From Mycolicibacterium goodii (GTDB lineage: Bacteria; Actinomycetota; Actinomycetes; Mycobacteriales; Mycobacteriaceae): a stretch of DNA of 64,000 nt. A program made the position numbers and the translations under genes. The stretch covers positions 6,730,048-6,794,047 of the forward strand of contig NZ_CP012150.1 in the NCBI RefSeq assembly GCF_001187505.1, given 5' to 3'. This document shows, one piece after another, positions 27,243 to 36,849 of this stretch (the first letter of the stretch is position 1; the number at the start of each line of letters is the position of its first letter). The notes beneath the pieces are model-generated. The model was not told where the DNA came from, did not search any database, and saw nothing but the letters and a program-made list of their open reading frames with translations.

Positions 27243-28856
27243 TTGGACACCCAACTCACCGCGGCGCACTGGATCTATCTCGCCGGCATCGTGGTCATCC
27301 TGCTCACGATGGCCATCCGCAAGAACATCGTCGTGCCCGCGGTCACCGCAACGCTGCTCACCGCCTGGGCGTTCTCGGGCAGCCTGATCACCGGGCTGTC
27401 GGCGATCTTCAACGCGAGCCTGACCGCGGCCAAGGAACTGTTCAACATCTTCCTGATCATCGCGATCGTCACGGCGATGCTCGGCGCGCTGCGCGAGATG
27501 GGCGCCGACCGCATGATGGTCACCCCGTTCCGACGCGTGATGCGCGCAGGACCCAGCAGCTTCATCGTGCTGGCCATCGTGACGTATGTGATCTCGTTGT
27601 TCTTCTGGCCCACCCCGGCCGTCCCGCTGGTGGGCGCGGTGCTCATCCCGGTGGCGATCCGCGCCGGTCTCTCGCCGATGTCGGTCGGCATGGTCATCGC
27701 GATCGCGGGCCAGGGCATGGCGTTGTCGTCGGACTACATCATCAAGGTCGCACCCGGAATCTCGGCGAAATCCGCTGGCGTGGACGCGGATTCGGTCGCC
27801 GACAAGGCCATGGTGCTGTCCCTCGTGGTGGGGTTGACCGCGCTGGTGCTCACCTACGTCATGCAGCGTCGCACCTGGCGCAACCCGTCCCCGGAGCTGC
27901 TGGTCGAGTGGGAGAACGCGGCCGAGCGCGGCGGGGAGGATGACGAGCAGGACAAGGGGGACACCCCGGGCGGCGGCGCGACCGCAGGCGGCAACGGGCG
28001 CGCCTCGGCAGGCGCCAACGGGCACCCACCCGCACCGACCGGCCCCCCGGTCGGCGGCGGCGCAGGCGGTGAAGCCGCCGTGAGCACGGTGTCCACCGTG
28101 AAAACCGTGCCGGTCGTGCAGCCCGTCGAGCCGGAGCAGGACCGAAAGACCGTGGCGGCAAAGGTTTTCGCACTCCTGGTGCCGGTGGTCTACCTGGCGT
28201 TCATCGTCTACCTGCTGCTCGGCAAGTTCACCGATGTGGTGCCCCCGCTCAAGGGCGGGGACGCCGCGGCGATCGTCGGCGGCCTGGCCGCGATGCTGCT
28301 GTTCGCCGCGTCGGCCACCAACGACAAACGCAACTTCCTGGAGACCTCGTCGCAGCACGTCGTCGACGGCCTGGTGTTCGCATTCAAGGCGATGGGCATC
28401 GTCCTGCCCATCGCGGGCTTCTTCTTCATCGGCAACGGCGACTTCTCGGCGGCCATCCTCGGCATGCCCGCGGACTCCACGGGCCCCGCGTTCCTGTTCG
28501 ACCTCATCACCGCCGCACAGTCGCACCTGTCGCCGAACCCGGTCATCACCTCGTTCGCGGTGCTGTTCGTCGGACTCATCGCGGGCCTCGAGGGCTCGGG
28601 TTTCAGCGGCCTGCCGTTGACCGGTTCGTTGTCCGGAGCGCTGGGTCCGGTGGTGCACATGGACCCGTCGACGCTGGCCGCGATCGGGCAGATGGGCAAC
28701 ATCTGGTCGGGTGGTGGCACCCTGGTCGCCTGGTCGTCGCTGGTGGCGGTGGCCGGTTTCGCCCGGGTTCCGGTGCTCAGCCTGGCCCGCAAGTGCTTCC
28801 TGCCGGTGATGGCCGGCCTCGTCCTGTCCACCGTCGTCGCGATCATCATCTTCTGA
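27243..28856 (+). CDS. Multi-pass membrane permease, paralogue 2
   Basis: The 537-residue paralogue of the permease at 15209-16750 has matching segments throughout. Examples are LTAAHWIYLAGIVV, FWPTPAVPLVGAVL, IAGQGMALSSDYIIKVAP, LEGSGFSGLPLTGSLSG and NIWSGGGTLVAWSSL. It has about 12 TM segments with a long Gly/Pro-rich cytoplasmic linker near residues 225-300 that paralogue 1 largely lacks. The start is TTG 27243 with GAGAGG upstream; no better start exists. Substrate is unknown. It lies just outside the HDO cluster and next to the FGE/sulfatase pair. Confidence 0.8.
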   Translation: MDTQLTAAHWIYLAGIVVILLTMAIRKNIVVPAVTATLLTAWAFSGSLITGLSAIFNASLTAAKELFNIFLIIAIVTAMLGALREMGADRMMVTPFRRVMRAGPSSFIVLAIVTYVISLFFWPTPAVPLVGAVLIPVAIRAGLSPMSVGMVIAIAGQGMALSSDYIIKVAPGISAKSAGVDADSVADKAMVLSLVVGLTALVLTYVMQRRTWRNPSPELLVEWENAAERGGEDDEQDKGDTPGGGATAGGNGRASAGANGHPPAPTGPPVGGGAGGEAAVSTVSTVKTVPVVQPVEPEQDRKTVAAKVFALLVPVVYLAFIVYLLLGKFTDVVPPLKGGDAAAIVGGLAAMLLFAASATNDKRNFLETSSQHVVDGLVFAFKAMGIVLPIAGFFFIGNGDFSAAILGMPADSTGPAFLFDLITAAQSHLSPNPVITSFAVLFVGLIAGLEGSGFSGLPLTGSLSGALGPVVHMDPSTLAAIGQMGNIWSGGGTLVAWSSLVAVAGFARVPVLSLARKCFLPVMAGLVLSTVVAIIIF

Positions 28857-28879
28857 AACCGATTGCGACGGAAAGTCTT

Positions 28880-29770
28880 TCAGGACACGACGCAGCGGAA
28901 ACCGATGTGGGTGGTGGAACTGTCCTGCGACTGGGGTGAGCGCGCCGCCGGCCGGTAGCGGTGGCAGTACTCCGGCGCGCACAGGTGCGATCCGCCCTTG
29001 AGCACCTGGATGACGCCGGGGTCGCCGCCCGCGGGCGGCGGGCAGCACGTGACGTGCGACCGGTCCCCCGGTCGGTGATGGGCCGAGAACTTCGTCGCCG
29101 TCCACTCCCACACGTTGCCGATCATGTCGACGAGGCCGAGCCGGTTCGGCGGGAACGTTCCGACCGGTGACGTGCCCTTCCAGCCGAGTGCACCGTCGTT
29201 GCGATACGGGAACCTGCCCTGCCAGGTGTTCGCCATCAGCCGGCCGCCCGGGCTGACCTCGTCACCCCAGGCGTAGCGCAACCCGACGTCGCCATCGGGA
29301 CCACCGCGCGCGGCGTACTCCCACTCGGCCTCGGTGGGCAGGCGGCGTCCGGCCCACGTCGCGTAGGCCAGCGCGTCGGGATAGGCGACCTGCACCACAG
29401 GGTGGTCGGGTCGGCAGGGTTCGCGGGCAGGCCCGAACGGGTGGCGCCAGCACGCGCCGGGCGCCCAGTCCCACCACTGTCGCCAGTCGCGCAGATCCAC
29501 CGGTCCGGGCGTCGGCCGGAACACCAGCGAACCCGGCACCAGGTCGGCTTCTGACACACCCGGATACAGCTCGGGATCCAGCGGCCGCTCAGCGACGGTG
29601 ACATATCCGGTGGCGTCGACGAACTCGGCGAACTGCGCGTTGGTCACCGGATGGCGCTCGATCGCGAAATCGGCGACCGTCGCGGTATGCACCGGCGCTT
29701 CCTCGGGGTAGAAACTCGTCGACCCCATCCGGAACGACCCGCCGGGAACCTCGACAAGCTCGGTCAACAT
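28880..29770 (-). CDS. Formylglycine-generating enzyme (sulfatase-modifying factor)
   Basis: The 296-residue FGE-sulfatase domain protein oxidises the active-site cysteine of sulfatases to formylglycine. The copper-binding cysteines are C264 and C269 in GGSHLCAPEYCHRYRP. Other hallmarks are RLPTEAEWEYAARGG, MIGNVWEWT and the terminal GFRCV. Its ATG overlaps the stop of the arylsulfatase by one base (TGATG), so enzyme and client are made together. M. tuberculosis has a comparable pair beside rpsQ. Confidence 0.95.
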   Translation of the reverse strand: MLTELVEVPGGSFRMGSTSFYPEEAPVHTATVADFAIERHPVTNAQFAEFVDATGYVTVAERPLDPELYPGVSEADLVPGSLVFRPTPGPVDLRDWRQWWDWAPGACWRHPFGPAREPCRPDHPVVQVAYPDALAYATWAGRRLPTEAEWEYAARGGPDGDVGLRYAWGDEVSPGGRLMANTWQGRFPYRNDGALGWKGTSPVGTFPPNRLGLVDMIGNVWEWTATKFSAHHRPGDRSHVTCCPPPAGGDPGVIQVLKGGSHLCAPEYCHRYRPAARSPQSQDSSTTHIGFRCVVS

Positions 29771-32121
29771 CAGTCCCTGGCGAACGCGGCGGCCCGTCTT
29801 ATCGCCAGATCCTCGTACGGCTCTCCGGACAGGTCCACGGTCAGCTGGGCGATCTCGCCACCGGTGAACGGGAACGGCGCCCGGTAGCTGCGCGACACCG
29901 CCGACCCGGTGTTGCGTCCGACGGCGATGCCGCCGCCTGCGAGCGAGAAGATCGCCGGGTGGGTCTGCACGTCGGCCAGCTCAGCCACGGCCACGCCGTC
30001 GACGAACAACGTCGCCACGCCGACCGGGGTGTGGCTGTTCGGCACGGTGCCGGTGCGCTCGTAGCGCACCCCGAAGATGTGGCGGCCCAACGGAACCGGA
30101 TCCGGTGCGGACAGCACCTGCTCGCGTTCGCCGAGGAAGTTGTACACGTAGTGCAGGTGACCGTCGGCGATGAACAGCGCGTGACCGCCGTGTGCGCCGC
30201 CGTGCTTGAAGATCACCCCCTGGGCCTCGGCACTGTCGACGGTGACCTCGGCCAGCACCTTGAACGACTGCCCGCGCAGTTCGACGACCGCACCCATGCC
30301 GACCTCGGCGGTGTGCGGGTAGTACGTGTAGCTGGTCCGTTGCCCGGTCAGGTAGGGCCTCCACCGGCTGGTGGTCTCCAGGATGTCGAAATCACTCAGC
30401 GGCAGGCCGTTGTACTTGTCGGCTTCGCTGAACCACAGCGCCTTGAGTTCTTCGAGTTTGCCGGGATGTTCGGCAGCCAGGTCGCGACACTGGCTGCGGT
30501 CGGTGTCGATGTGGAAGAGCTCCCAGCGGTCGTCGTCGAAATGACCCCAGCCCGATGGCGTCGCCGCGTGCACGGTGTTGGCGAACCAACCCTTGTGCCA
30601 GATGCCGCGCGTCCCCAGCATCGCGTAGAACTGGGTCTCCTTGCCGGTGGGCGACTGCGGATCACTCAGCGCCGTTTTGAAGCTCACGCCGTCGAGCGGT
30701 TTCTGCGGGATACCGCGCACCGTGGCAGGTGGGGTGATGCCCAGCAGGTCGTACACCGTCGGCGTGATGTCGCAGACGTTGACGTAGTTGTCGCGGATCT
30801 CGCCGTGAGCGGCAATTCCCTTGGGCCAGGCGATGATTGCCGGATCGGCGATGCCGCCTTCGTGTGAGGCGTAGCGCTTGAACAACTTGTACGGCGTGTT
30901 GAACGCCATGGCCCAGCCGATCGGGTAGTGGTTGTAGGTCTGCGGGCCACCGAGTTTGTCGATGACCTTCAGCCCCTCCTCGGCCGTGTCGATGTAGCCG
31001 TTGAAGAACTTGGTCTCGTTGACCGACCCGTTGGGGCCGCCCTCGCCGCTGGCTCCGTTGTCGGAGATCACCACGATGATGGTGTTGTCGATCTGCCCCG
31101 ACTCCTCCAGGTAGTCCAGCAACCGCCCGATCTGGGCGTCGGTGTAGGACAGGAACCCGGCGAACACCTCGGCCATCCGGCAGAACAGGGTCTTTTCCTC
31201 GTCGGACAGGCTGTCCCACGGTCGCACGGTGTCCTGCGCGGGCCACGGTTGACCGCCGGGACCCGCCACGTCCAGGTAGGGGTTCATCGGCGACAGCTCG
31301 GTGTCGGGCGGCACCAGACCCATCCGCTTCTGGTTCTCCAGCACGATCTCGCGGTACTTCTCGTAGCCCATGTCGAAGCGGCCCTGGTACCGGTCGGCCC
31401 ACTCCTTGAACACGTGGTGCGGCGCGTGGCCCGCTCCCGGGCACAGGTAGGTGAACCACGGCTTGTCCGGGGCCACCACCTTGGCGTCGCGGATGAACTC
31501 GATCGTCTTGTCTGCCAGGTCTTTTGACAGGTGATAGCCCTCTTCGGGCGTAGCAGGCGGGTCGACCGGGTGGTTGTCGTAGGTCAGGTCCGGATACCAC
31601 TGGTCGGTCTCGCCGCCCATGAAGCCGTAGAACCGCTCGAAGCCGCGCGAGCACGGCCAGTGCCGCTTCGTCGACGCGAGGTTCGACTCTTCCAACGGCG
31701 TCAGGTGCCATTTGCCGATGCAGTATGTGTTGTAGCCGTTCTCGGCGAGCACCTCGGGTAGCAGTGCGGTCTCGAACGGGATGCGGCCGCTGCAGTTGGG
31801 GAACCCGTCGGTGAACTCCTCGATGGTTGCCATCCCGACGGTGGTGGGGTTACGGCCGGTGAGCAGCGACGCCCGCGTCGGCGAGCACAGCGCCGTGGTG
31901 TGGAACTGGGACAACCGCACGCCGCGTTCGGCGATGCGCCGCATCGCGGGCATCTCGACCAGGCCACCGAAGCAGTCCCAGGTGGCGATGCCGATGTCGT
32001 CCCACACGAGGTAGAGGACGTTGGGCGCGCCCTCGGGCGCCGTTGGCGCCGAGAACGGCCCCCAGTCCGGCTCGGAATCCCTGATGTCCAGTTCGATCTT
32101 GCCGTTGAACTCGGTAGCCAT
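29770..32121 (-). CDS. atsA: Arylsulfatase, type I formylglycine-dependent
   Basis: The 783-residue sulfatase has metal-binding LVWDDIG at the N-terminus and the modification motif C79-SPTRASLLTGR, where C79 becomes formylglycine. A phosphonate-monoester-hydrolase/arylsulfatase core follows, including PWFTYLCPGAGHAPHH and ISDNGASGEGG, and then a C-terminal beta-rich domain (about residues 600-783). No signal peptide is evident. It hydrolyses sulfate esters; the natural substrate is unknown. The maturase gene follows it directly. Confidence 0.94.
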   Translation of the reverse strand: MATEFNGKIELDIRDSEPDWGPFSAPTAPEGAPNVLYLVWDDIGIATWDCFGGLVEMPAMRRIAERGVRLSQFHTTALCSPTRASLLTGRNPTTVGMATIEEFTDGFPNCSGRIPFETALLPEVLAENGYNTYCIGKWHLTPLEESNLASTKRHWPCSRGFERFYGFMGGETDQWYPDLTYDNHPVDPPATPEEGYHLSKDLADKTIEFIRDAKVVAPDKPWFTYLCPGAGHAPHHVFKEWADRYQGRFDMGYEKYREIVLENQKRMGLVPPDTELSPMNPYLDVAGPGGQPWPAQDTVRPWDSLSDEEKTLFCRMAEVFAGFLSYTDAQIGRLLDYLEESGQIDNTIIVVISDNGASGEGGPNGSVNETKFFNGYIDTAEEGLKVIDKLGGPQTYNHYPIGWAMAFNTPYKLFKRYASHEGGIADPAIIAWPKGIAAHGEIRDNYVNVCDITPTVYDLLGITPPATVRGIPQKPLDGVSFKTALSDPQSPTGKETQFYAMLGTRGIWHKGWFANTVHAATPSGWGHFDDDRWELFHIDTDRSQCRDLAAEHPGKLEELKALWFSEADKYNGLPLSDFDILETTSRWRPYLTGQRTSYTYYPHTAEVGMGAVVELRGQSFKVLAEVTVDSAEAQGVIFKHGGAHGGHALFIADGHLHYVYNFLGEREQVLSAPDPVPLGRHIFGVRYERTGTVPNSHTPVGVATLFVDGVAVAELADVQTHPAIFSLAGGGIAVGRNTGSAVSRSYRAPFPFTGGEIAQLTVDLSGEPYEDLAIRRAAAFARD

Positions 32122-32276
32122 CGCTCCTCAACCCGGTCGGAGTGCCATCTCCGCAACGGAGATCCGCCCGGAGATTACACCGCACAGGGGGCTGCTGCGG
32201 GGAAACTGACGACGGCGAAACCACATGTCGCGTCCGTCGGATCACACACCCGTCCGGGGACGACACAGGGGTGTCG

Positions 32277-33296
32277 TCACTGCGTCAGGCTGCTGCCGCG
32301 GACGATGAGCTCAGGCTCAAGGACGACCGATTCCGGCGTGCGGCCGGCCAGCAGTTCCAGCAGAAGCCGCACGCCCTGGCGTCCCATCTCGTGCATCGGG
32401 GAGCGGATCGTGGTCAGGGGCACAGCTCCACCCTCCGCGAGCGGCGTGTCGTTGTATCCCACCAGAGCAACATCGTCGGGAACACGAATTCCCTTGTCCC
32501 GCAGCACCCCGAACGCACCGATGGCAGCGAAGTCGTTGGTGGCGAAGATCGCGTCGGGCACCGAACCCGATGCGAGGATCCGCTCGGCGGCAGCGCGGCC
32601 TCCCGCGGGGTCGAAACCGGTATAGATCACACGTTCGGGAGGAACGTGAATTCCGTTCTCCGCCAACGCGTCGATACAACCTTGTGTACGTTTGCGCGCC
32701 GTCGAGGCGAATTCCAACCCGGCCACCACGGCCACGTCACGGCGCCCGGTGTCGGCGAGATGCCGGCCGACGAGCCGGCCGCCCAACATGTCGTCGACGG
32801 TTGCCGACGGGTAGTCGCCCGCCGAACGTGACACCAGCGAGAACTTGACGCCCTGGTCGTGCACTTCGTCGAGAAACCTGTGATCCAGATGCGCATCACC
32901 GTAGATCAGTCCGTCGACGCGCCGGTCGATCATCATCCGGGTCCGCGCCCGCTGATTCTCGGGTTTGTCGAGCGAGTTGGTGACGAAGGTGGAAAGCCCC
33001 GCCTCCGAGGCAGCTTCCTCGATCCCTTCGTAGATCGTGGCCAGCACGTAGTCCTGGAGTCGCGGGACCAGCACGCCGATCAGCCCCGACCGGCGGGTCC
33101 GCAGACTCGATGCCTGGGGATTGGGCGAGTAACCGTGCTCCTCGGCATACGCGCGGATGCGCGCGACGGTCTCCGGGGCTCCCCATCGCAACGCCGCCTC
33201 GCCGGGCGCGGCGAGCACACGAGACACAGTGGACGGGCTGACGCCCAGTTCGTCGGCGATTTTCCGCAATGTCAACGGTCCGCGCTGTCCCGCCAT
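32277..33296 (-). CDS. LacI-family transcriptional repressor
   Basis: The 339-residue regulator has an N-terminal LacI helix-turn-helix (TLRKIADELGVSPSTVSRVL) and a periplasmic-binding-protein-like effector domain (SGLIGVLVPRLQDYVLATIY). The latter includes the typical DAIFATNDFAAIGAFGVL and DVALVGYNDTPLAEG. It is divergent from the asparaginase operon, with two palindromic operators between them, so autoregulation plus control of that operon is likely. Confidence 0.94.
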   Translation of the reverse strand: MAGQRGPLTLRKIADELGVSPSTVSRVLAAPGEAALRWGAPETVARIRAYAEEHGYSPNPQASSLRTRRSGLIGVLVPRLQDYVLATIYEGIEEAASEAGLSTFVTNSLDKPENQRARTRMMIDRRVDGLIYGDAHLDHRFLDEVHDQGVKFSLVSRSAGDYPSATVDDMLGGRLVGRHLADTGRRDVAVVAGLEFASTARKRTQGCIDALAENGIHVPPERVIYTGFDPAGGRAAAERILASGSVPDAIFATNDFAAIGAFGVLRDKGIRVPDDVALVGYNDTPLAEGGAVPLTTIRSPMHEMGRQGVRLLLELLAGRTPESVVLEPELIVRGSSLTQ

Positions 33297-33363
33297 CAGC
33301 TAACTGTCCTTCCACCGGTGGCCACCACCGTACAAGACTCGCCGCGGCGATGAATCTTTAACA

Positions 33364-33411
33364 CAAACGTTTGACGGAAGTTACACAAACGATTGCGGCA
33401 ATCGTTTGTGT
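33364..33411. promoter_or_regulatory. Paired LacI-type operators
   Basis: The site at 33383-33411 is a perfect palindrome: 14-nt arms ACACAAACGATTGC and GCAATCGTTTGTGT around one G. A second site at 33364-33373 is the perfect 10-mer CAAACGTTTG. The shared half-site ACAAACG suggests one dimeric repressor binds both. They sit between the LacI gene (minus) and the asparaginase gene (plus). Confidence 0.8.
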
Positions 33412-33478
33412 CGTGGTTCACTCGCCATATGTTCAACGACGCACACCCTCCGACCGACCGCCGACCGTCAACATCCCG

Positions 33479-34507
33479 ATGACACGCATCGCCGTCATCG
33501 CCACCGGCGGGACCATCGCGTCCACCGCCACCGACAGCGGCGTCGTCGCCACCCGGCCGGCCGCCAACCTGGTCGAGCGGGCCGGCGTCTCCGGAATCGA
33601 CACCGAGCCACACGACCTCATGACGGTCGGCTCCTACTGCATGGACCTGCACCACCTGCGACTGATCAGTGACGCGGTCGCCGAATTGCTGAATCGCACC
33701 GACGATCCCGTCGACGGCATCGTGATCACCCACGGCACAGACACCCTGGAGGAGACTGCGATCCTGCTGGATCTCGTCCATGACGACCCACGACCGGTCG
33801 TGCTCACCGGCGCACAACGAGCGAGTGACTCCCCCGATGCCGACGGCCCACGCAACCTCGCCGACGCCATCCTCGTCGCGGGTGACACACGCTCACGCGA
33901 GCAGGGCGTGCTCATCGTGTTCGCCGGTCAGGTCCTCCCGGCGCGAGGAACCCGCAAGACGCACACCTCGTCGCTGGCGGCGTTCAGTTCGATGTCGGGA
34001 TGTCCGGCCGGCCAGGTTCGGAGCCGGGCCCAGGACGGCGCGCCGATCCTCGCCGGCGCAGCCGGTGCACGGCGGCCCACACCGCCACTGCCGCGGCCGA
34101 CGAACACGTTCGACAACACCAGGGTCGATCTCGTCGAGATGTACCCCGGCGCCGACGACACGTTGATGCGTGCGGCCGTCGCGGCCGGCGCCAAGGGCAT
34201 CGTGCTGGCGGGCACGGGCATCGGAAATGCCAACCCCGTCGTCGTCGATGCCGCACGAGACCTGGTCACCCGGCACGACGTGGCGGTCGTGCTCTCGACA
34301 CGTGTGCCACAGGGACCGGTCGCGGGTGTGTACGGCAACGGCGGTGGTGCCGACCTGGTCGCCGCCGGTATCCCCGCCGCCTCCGGACTGCCCGCGACAC
34401 AACTGCGAATCCTGTTGGCCTTGTGGCTTTCACAGCACGAGTTCGACGCATCACAGATCAGATCGATGATCGCCCGCTACGCGAACGACCCAGATGATCC
34501 GAAATGA
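33479..34507 (+). CDS. Asparaginase/glutaminase-family amidohydrolase
   Basis: The 342-residue protein has both active-site motifs of bacterial L-asparaginases: ATGGTIAST near the N-terminus and THGTDTLEETA about 85 residues later. It hydrolyses asparagine or a related amide to ammonia and acid. I chose ATG 33479 at the motif boundary; the open frame continues upstream into the operator. It is the first gene of the LacI-controlled run. With a deacetylase-fold hydrolase and SDRs downstream, the true substrate may be an unusual amide rather than asparagine. Confidence 0.9.
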   Translation: MTRIAVIATGGTIASTATDSGVVATRPAANLVERAGVSGIDTEPHDLMTVGSYCMDLHHLRLISDAVAELLNRTDDPVDGIVITHGTDTLEETAILLDLVHDDPRPVVLTGAQRASDSPDADGPRNLADAILVAGDTRSREQGVLIVFAGQVLPARGTRKTHTSSLAAFSSMSGCPAGQVRSRAQDGAPILAGAAGARRPTPPLPRPTNTFDNTRVDLVEMYPGADDTLMRAAVAAGAKGIVLAGTGIGNANPVVVDAARDLVTRHDVAVVLSTRVPQGPVAGVYGNGGGADLVAAGIPAASGLPATQLRILLALWLSQHEFDASQIRSMIARYANDPDDPK

Positions 34508-34532
34508 CCCGAAATAACAAGGAGAGATGACC

Positions 34533-35411
34533 ATGGCAAAAGAAATCTTCGTCGCATTCGGCATCGACGTGGACGCCGTCGGCGGCTGGTTGGGTTCCTA
34601 TGGTGGGGAGAACTCACCGGGCGACATCTCGCGGGGCATGTTCGCCGGAGAGGTCGGCGTGCCCCGGTTGAATGCGCTTCTGGAGCGTTACGACCTGCCG
34701 GCCACCTGGTTCTGGCCCGGTCACTCGATCGAGACGTTCCCGGAGCAGTTCGACGCCGTGGTGAAAGCCGGCCACGAGATCGGTGTGCACGGCTACAGCC
34801 ACGAGAACCCGATCGCCATGACGCGCGAGCAGGAATCCGAAATCCTCGACTACTGCATCGATCTCATCGAGCGTCGCGCCGGGGCACGCCCGACCGGATA
34901 CGTGGCCCCGTGGTGGGAGTTCAGCAAGGTGACCAATGAGCTTCTCGTCGAACGCGGCATCAAATACGACCATTCCCTGATGCACCGCGACTTCGAGCCG
35001 TACTACGTTCGCGTGGGCGACTCCTGGACCCCGATCGACTACGACAAGTCGGCGTCCGAGTGGATGAAGCCACTGGTGCGCGGTCACGAGACCGACCTCG
35101 TCGAGATCCCCGCCAGCTGGTACCTGGACGACCTGCCTCCCATGATGTTCATCAAGGGCAGCCCGAACAGCCACGGCTTCGTCAACCCGCGGCACATCGA
35201 AGAGATGTGGCGCGACCAATTCGACTGGGTGTACCGCGAATACGACTACGCGGTGTTCACGTTCACCATCCACCCGGACGTGTCAGGGCGCCCCCAGGTC
35301 CTGCTCATGCTCGAACGCCTCATCGAACACATCAACACCCACGACGGCATCACGTGGGCCAAGTTCGACGCCATCGCCGAGGACTTCAAGAATCGGCGGC
35401 CACGCACCTAG
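34533..35411 (+). CDS. Polysaccharide-deacetylase-fold hydrolase (PuuE/HpPgdA-like)
   Basis: The 292-residue NodB-fold metallohydrolase starts [21 protein letters not shown]. The metal-binding aspartates lie in FGIDVDA, and the zinc histidines in [11 protein letters not shown] (HGYSHE). VAPWWEFS and [11 protein letters not shown] follow. Its length and N-terminus fit the PuuE/HpPgdA-like subgroup, which removes N-acyl groups or opens cyclic amides rather than acting on cell-wall polymers. ATG 34533 has AAGGAG at the right spacing; ATG 34527 is too close. It follows the asparaginase gene by 25 nt. Confidence 0.88.
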   Translation: MAKEIFVAFGIDVDAVGGWLGSYGGENSPGDISRGMFAGEVGVPRLNALLERYDLPATWFWPGHSIETFPEQFDAVVKAGHEIGVHGYSHENPIAMTREQESEILDYCIDLIERRAGARPTGYVAPWWEFSKVTNELLVERGIKYDHSLMHRDFEPYYVRVGDSWTPIDYDKSASEWMKPLVRGHETDLVEIPASWYLDDLPPMMFIKGSPNSHGFVNPRHIEEMWRDQFDWVYREYDYAVFTFTIHPDVSGRPQVLLMLERLIEHINTHDGITWAKFDAIAEDFKNRRPRT

Positions 35412-35474
35412 CCACTCGCGCCGGGACCAACGGCGGCCCGCGACAACATCATCCATCATCGGAAAGGTTCATCA

Positions 35475-36849
35475 ATGTCATCATCGAGCGACGCCGCCGG
35501 CCCTTTGCTTCGGCGCGTCTCCGGAAAGGAGACCCGGCGCGCATCAGCCATCGCGTTCATCGCCTGGACCATCGCTGTCTACGACTTCATCCTCTTCGGC
35601 ACTCTCCTTCCGCGGATCGCGGAGTCGTTCAACTGGTCCACCAGTCACGCCTTGCTGGTATCCACCCTGGTGAGTGTCGGTACGGCCATCGTCGTACTGC
35701 TGGTCGGTCCCATGGTGGACAAGTTGGGGCGGCGACGGGGCATGATCATCTCCGTCGGCGGCACCGCCGCCTCTTCGGCCGCGACAGCGGCGACCGTCGG
35801 TGCGGCATCGTTGATCGGCGTGCGGTCGATCAGCGGCCTCGGCCTCGCCGAACAGTCGGTGAACGCGACGTACCTCAACGAGCTCTACGAACTCACCGAG
35901 GACGAGACCATCAAGAAGCGCCGTGGGTTTGTCTACTCCATGGTGCAAACCGGTTGGCCAGGCAGGAGCATTGCTCGCGGCCGCGTTCGTCACCGTGATC
36001 ACGGCGGTGTTCGGTGCGGATGCCTGGCGTATCGCCTTCCTCCTCGCCACCATCCCGGCGCTACTCGTGGCGCTGTTGTGCCGCACCCTCAAGGAGAGTC
36101 CGCAGTTCCAGGCTCAGCAGACAGTCCGAAATCTGCGCCGTGACGGAAAGCACGATCAGGCCGCGGCACTGGCTGCCGCCACCGCGACCGTCGAGCATAC
36201 GGCGGCCCCGTACAAGCGGATCTTCACAGGTAAGCACCTGCGCAACACCGTCGTATTGTCGGTCGCCTGGTTGCTCAACTGGTTTGCCATCCAGACCTTT
36301 TCGGTGCTCGGCACGACAGTTCTCGAGAACGGCAAGGGTATCGACGCGTCGAGCACCCTCATCCTCGTCGTGTTGTCCAACCTGGTGGGCGTGGCGGGGT
36401 ACCTCGCCCACGGCTGGGCCGGTGATCGCTTCGGCCGGCGGAACACCATCGCGGTCGGGTGGCTGCTGTCCGGGGTGTTCTTCGCGGCCATGCTGTTCGG
36501 GCCGTCGACCCAGGCTTATGTCCTGGTCACCTACATGATGGGCCTGTTCTTCCTGTTGGGCCCGTACGCCGCGATCATGTTCTTCCAGGCGGAGTGCTTC
36601 GACACCGACTGCCGCGCAACGGGTAGCGCGTTCATCGGTGCGATGTCACAACCGGGAGCGATCATCTCCGGCTTCATCCTCACCGGACTGACCGCCGCGT
36701 CCATCGGTTACTCGACGGCGGCGTTCTGGGTCGGCGCGCTCGGCGCCGTCGCGTCGGGGTTGGTGGTCCTCGGCGCCCGCCGGGTGACTCCACCGGTCTC
36801 ACCGGAAACCTCGGCGCAATCGCCCGCCGTCACGGAGGTGCAGCCGTGA
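35475..36849 (+). pseudogene. MFS transporter, single frameshift
   Basis: The two reading frames together make a complete 12-TM metabolite:H+ symporter. Frame 1 starts ATG 35475 (AIAFIAWTIAVYDFILFGT, then GPMVDKLGRRRGM) and is homologous up to SMVQTGWP at about 35959. Frame 2 resumes with GALLAAAFVTVITAVFGADA and runs to a stop at 36849. One extra base near 35955-35965 explains the break. It is either a true null mutation or a sequence error; the rest is intact. The stop overlaps the next gene (GTGA), consistent with an operon carrying the uptake system for the LacI-controlled pathway. Confidence 0.85.

Noticed and set aside
27225..29111. Very long minus-strand frame (628 codons) across permease 2
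   Set aside because: It is His/Arg/Gln-rich low-complexity translation with no family motif, antisense to a well-supported membrane protein; typical of high-GC shadow frames.
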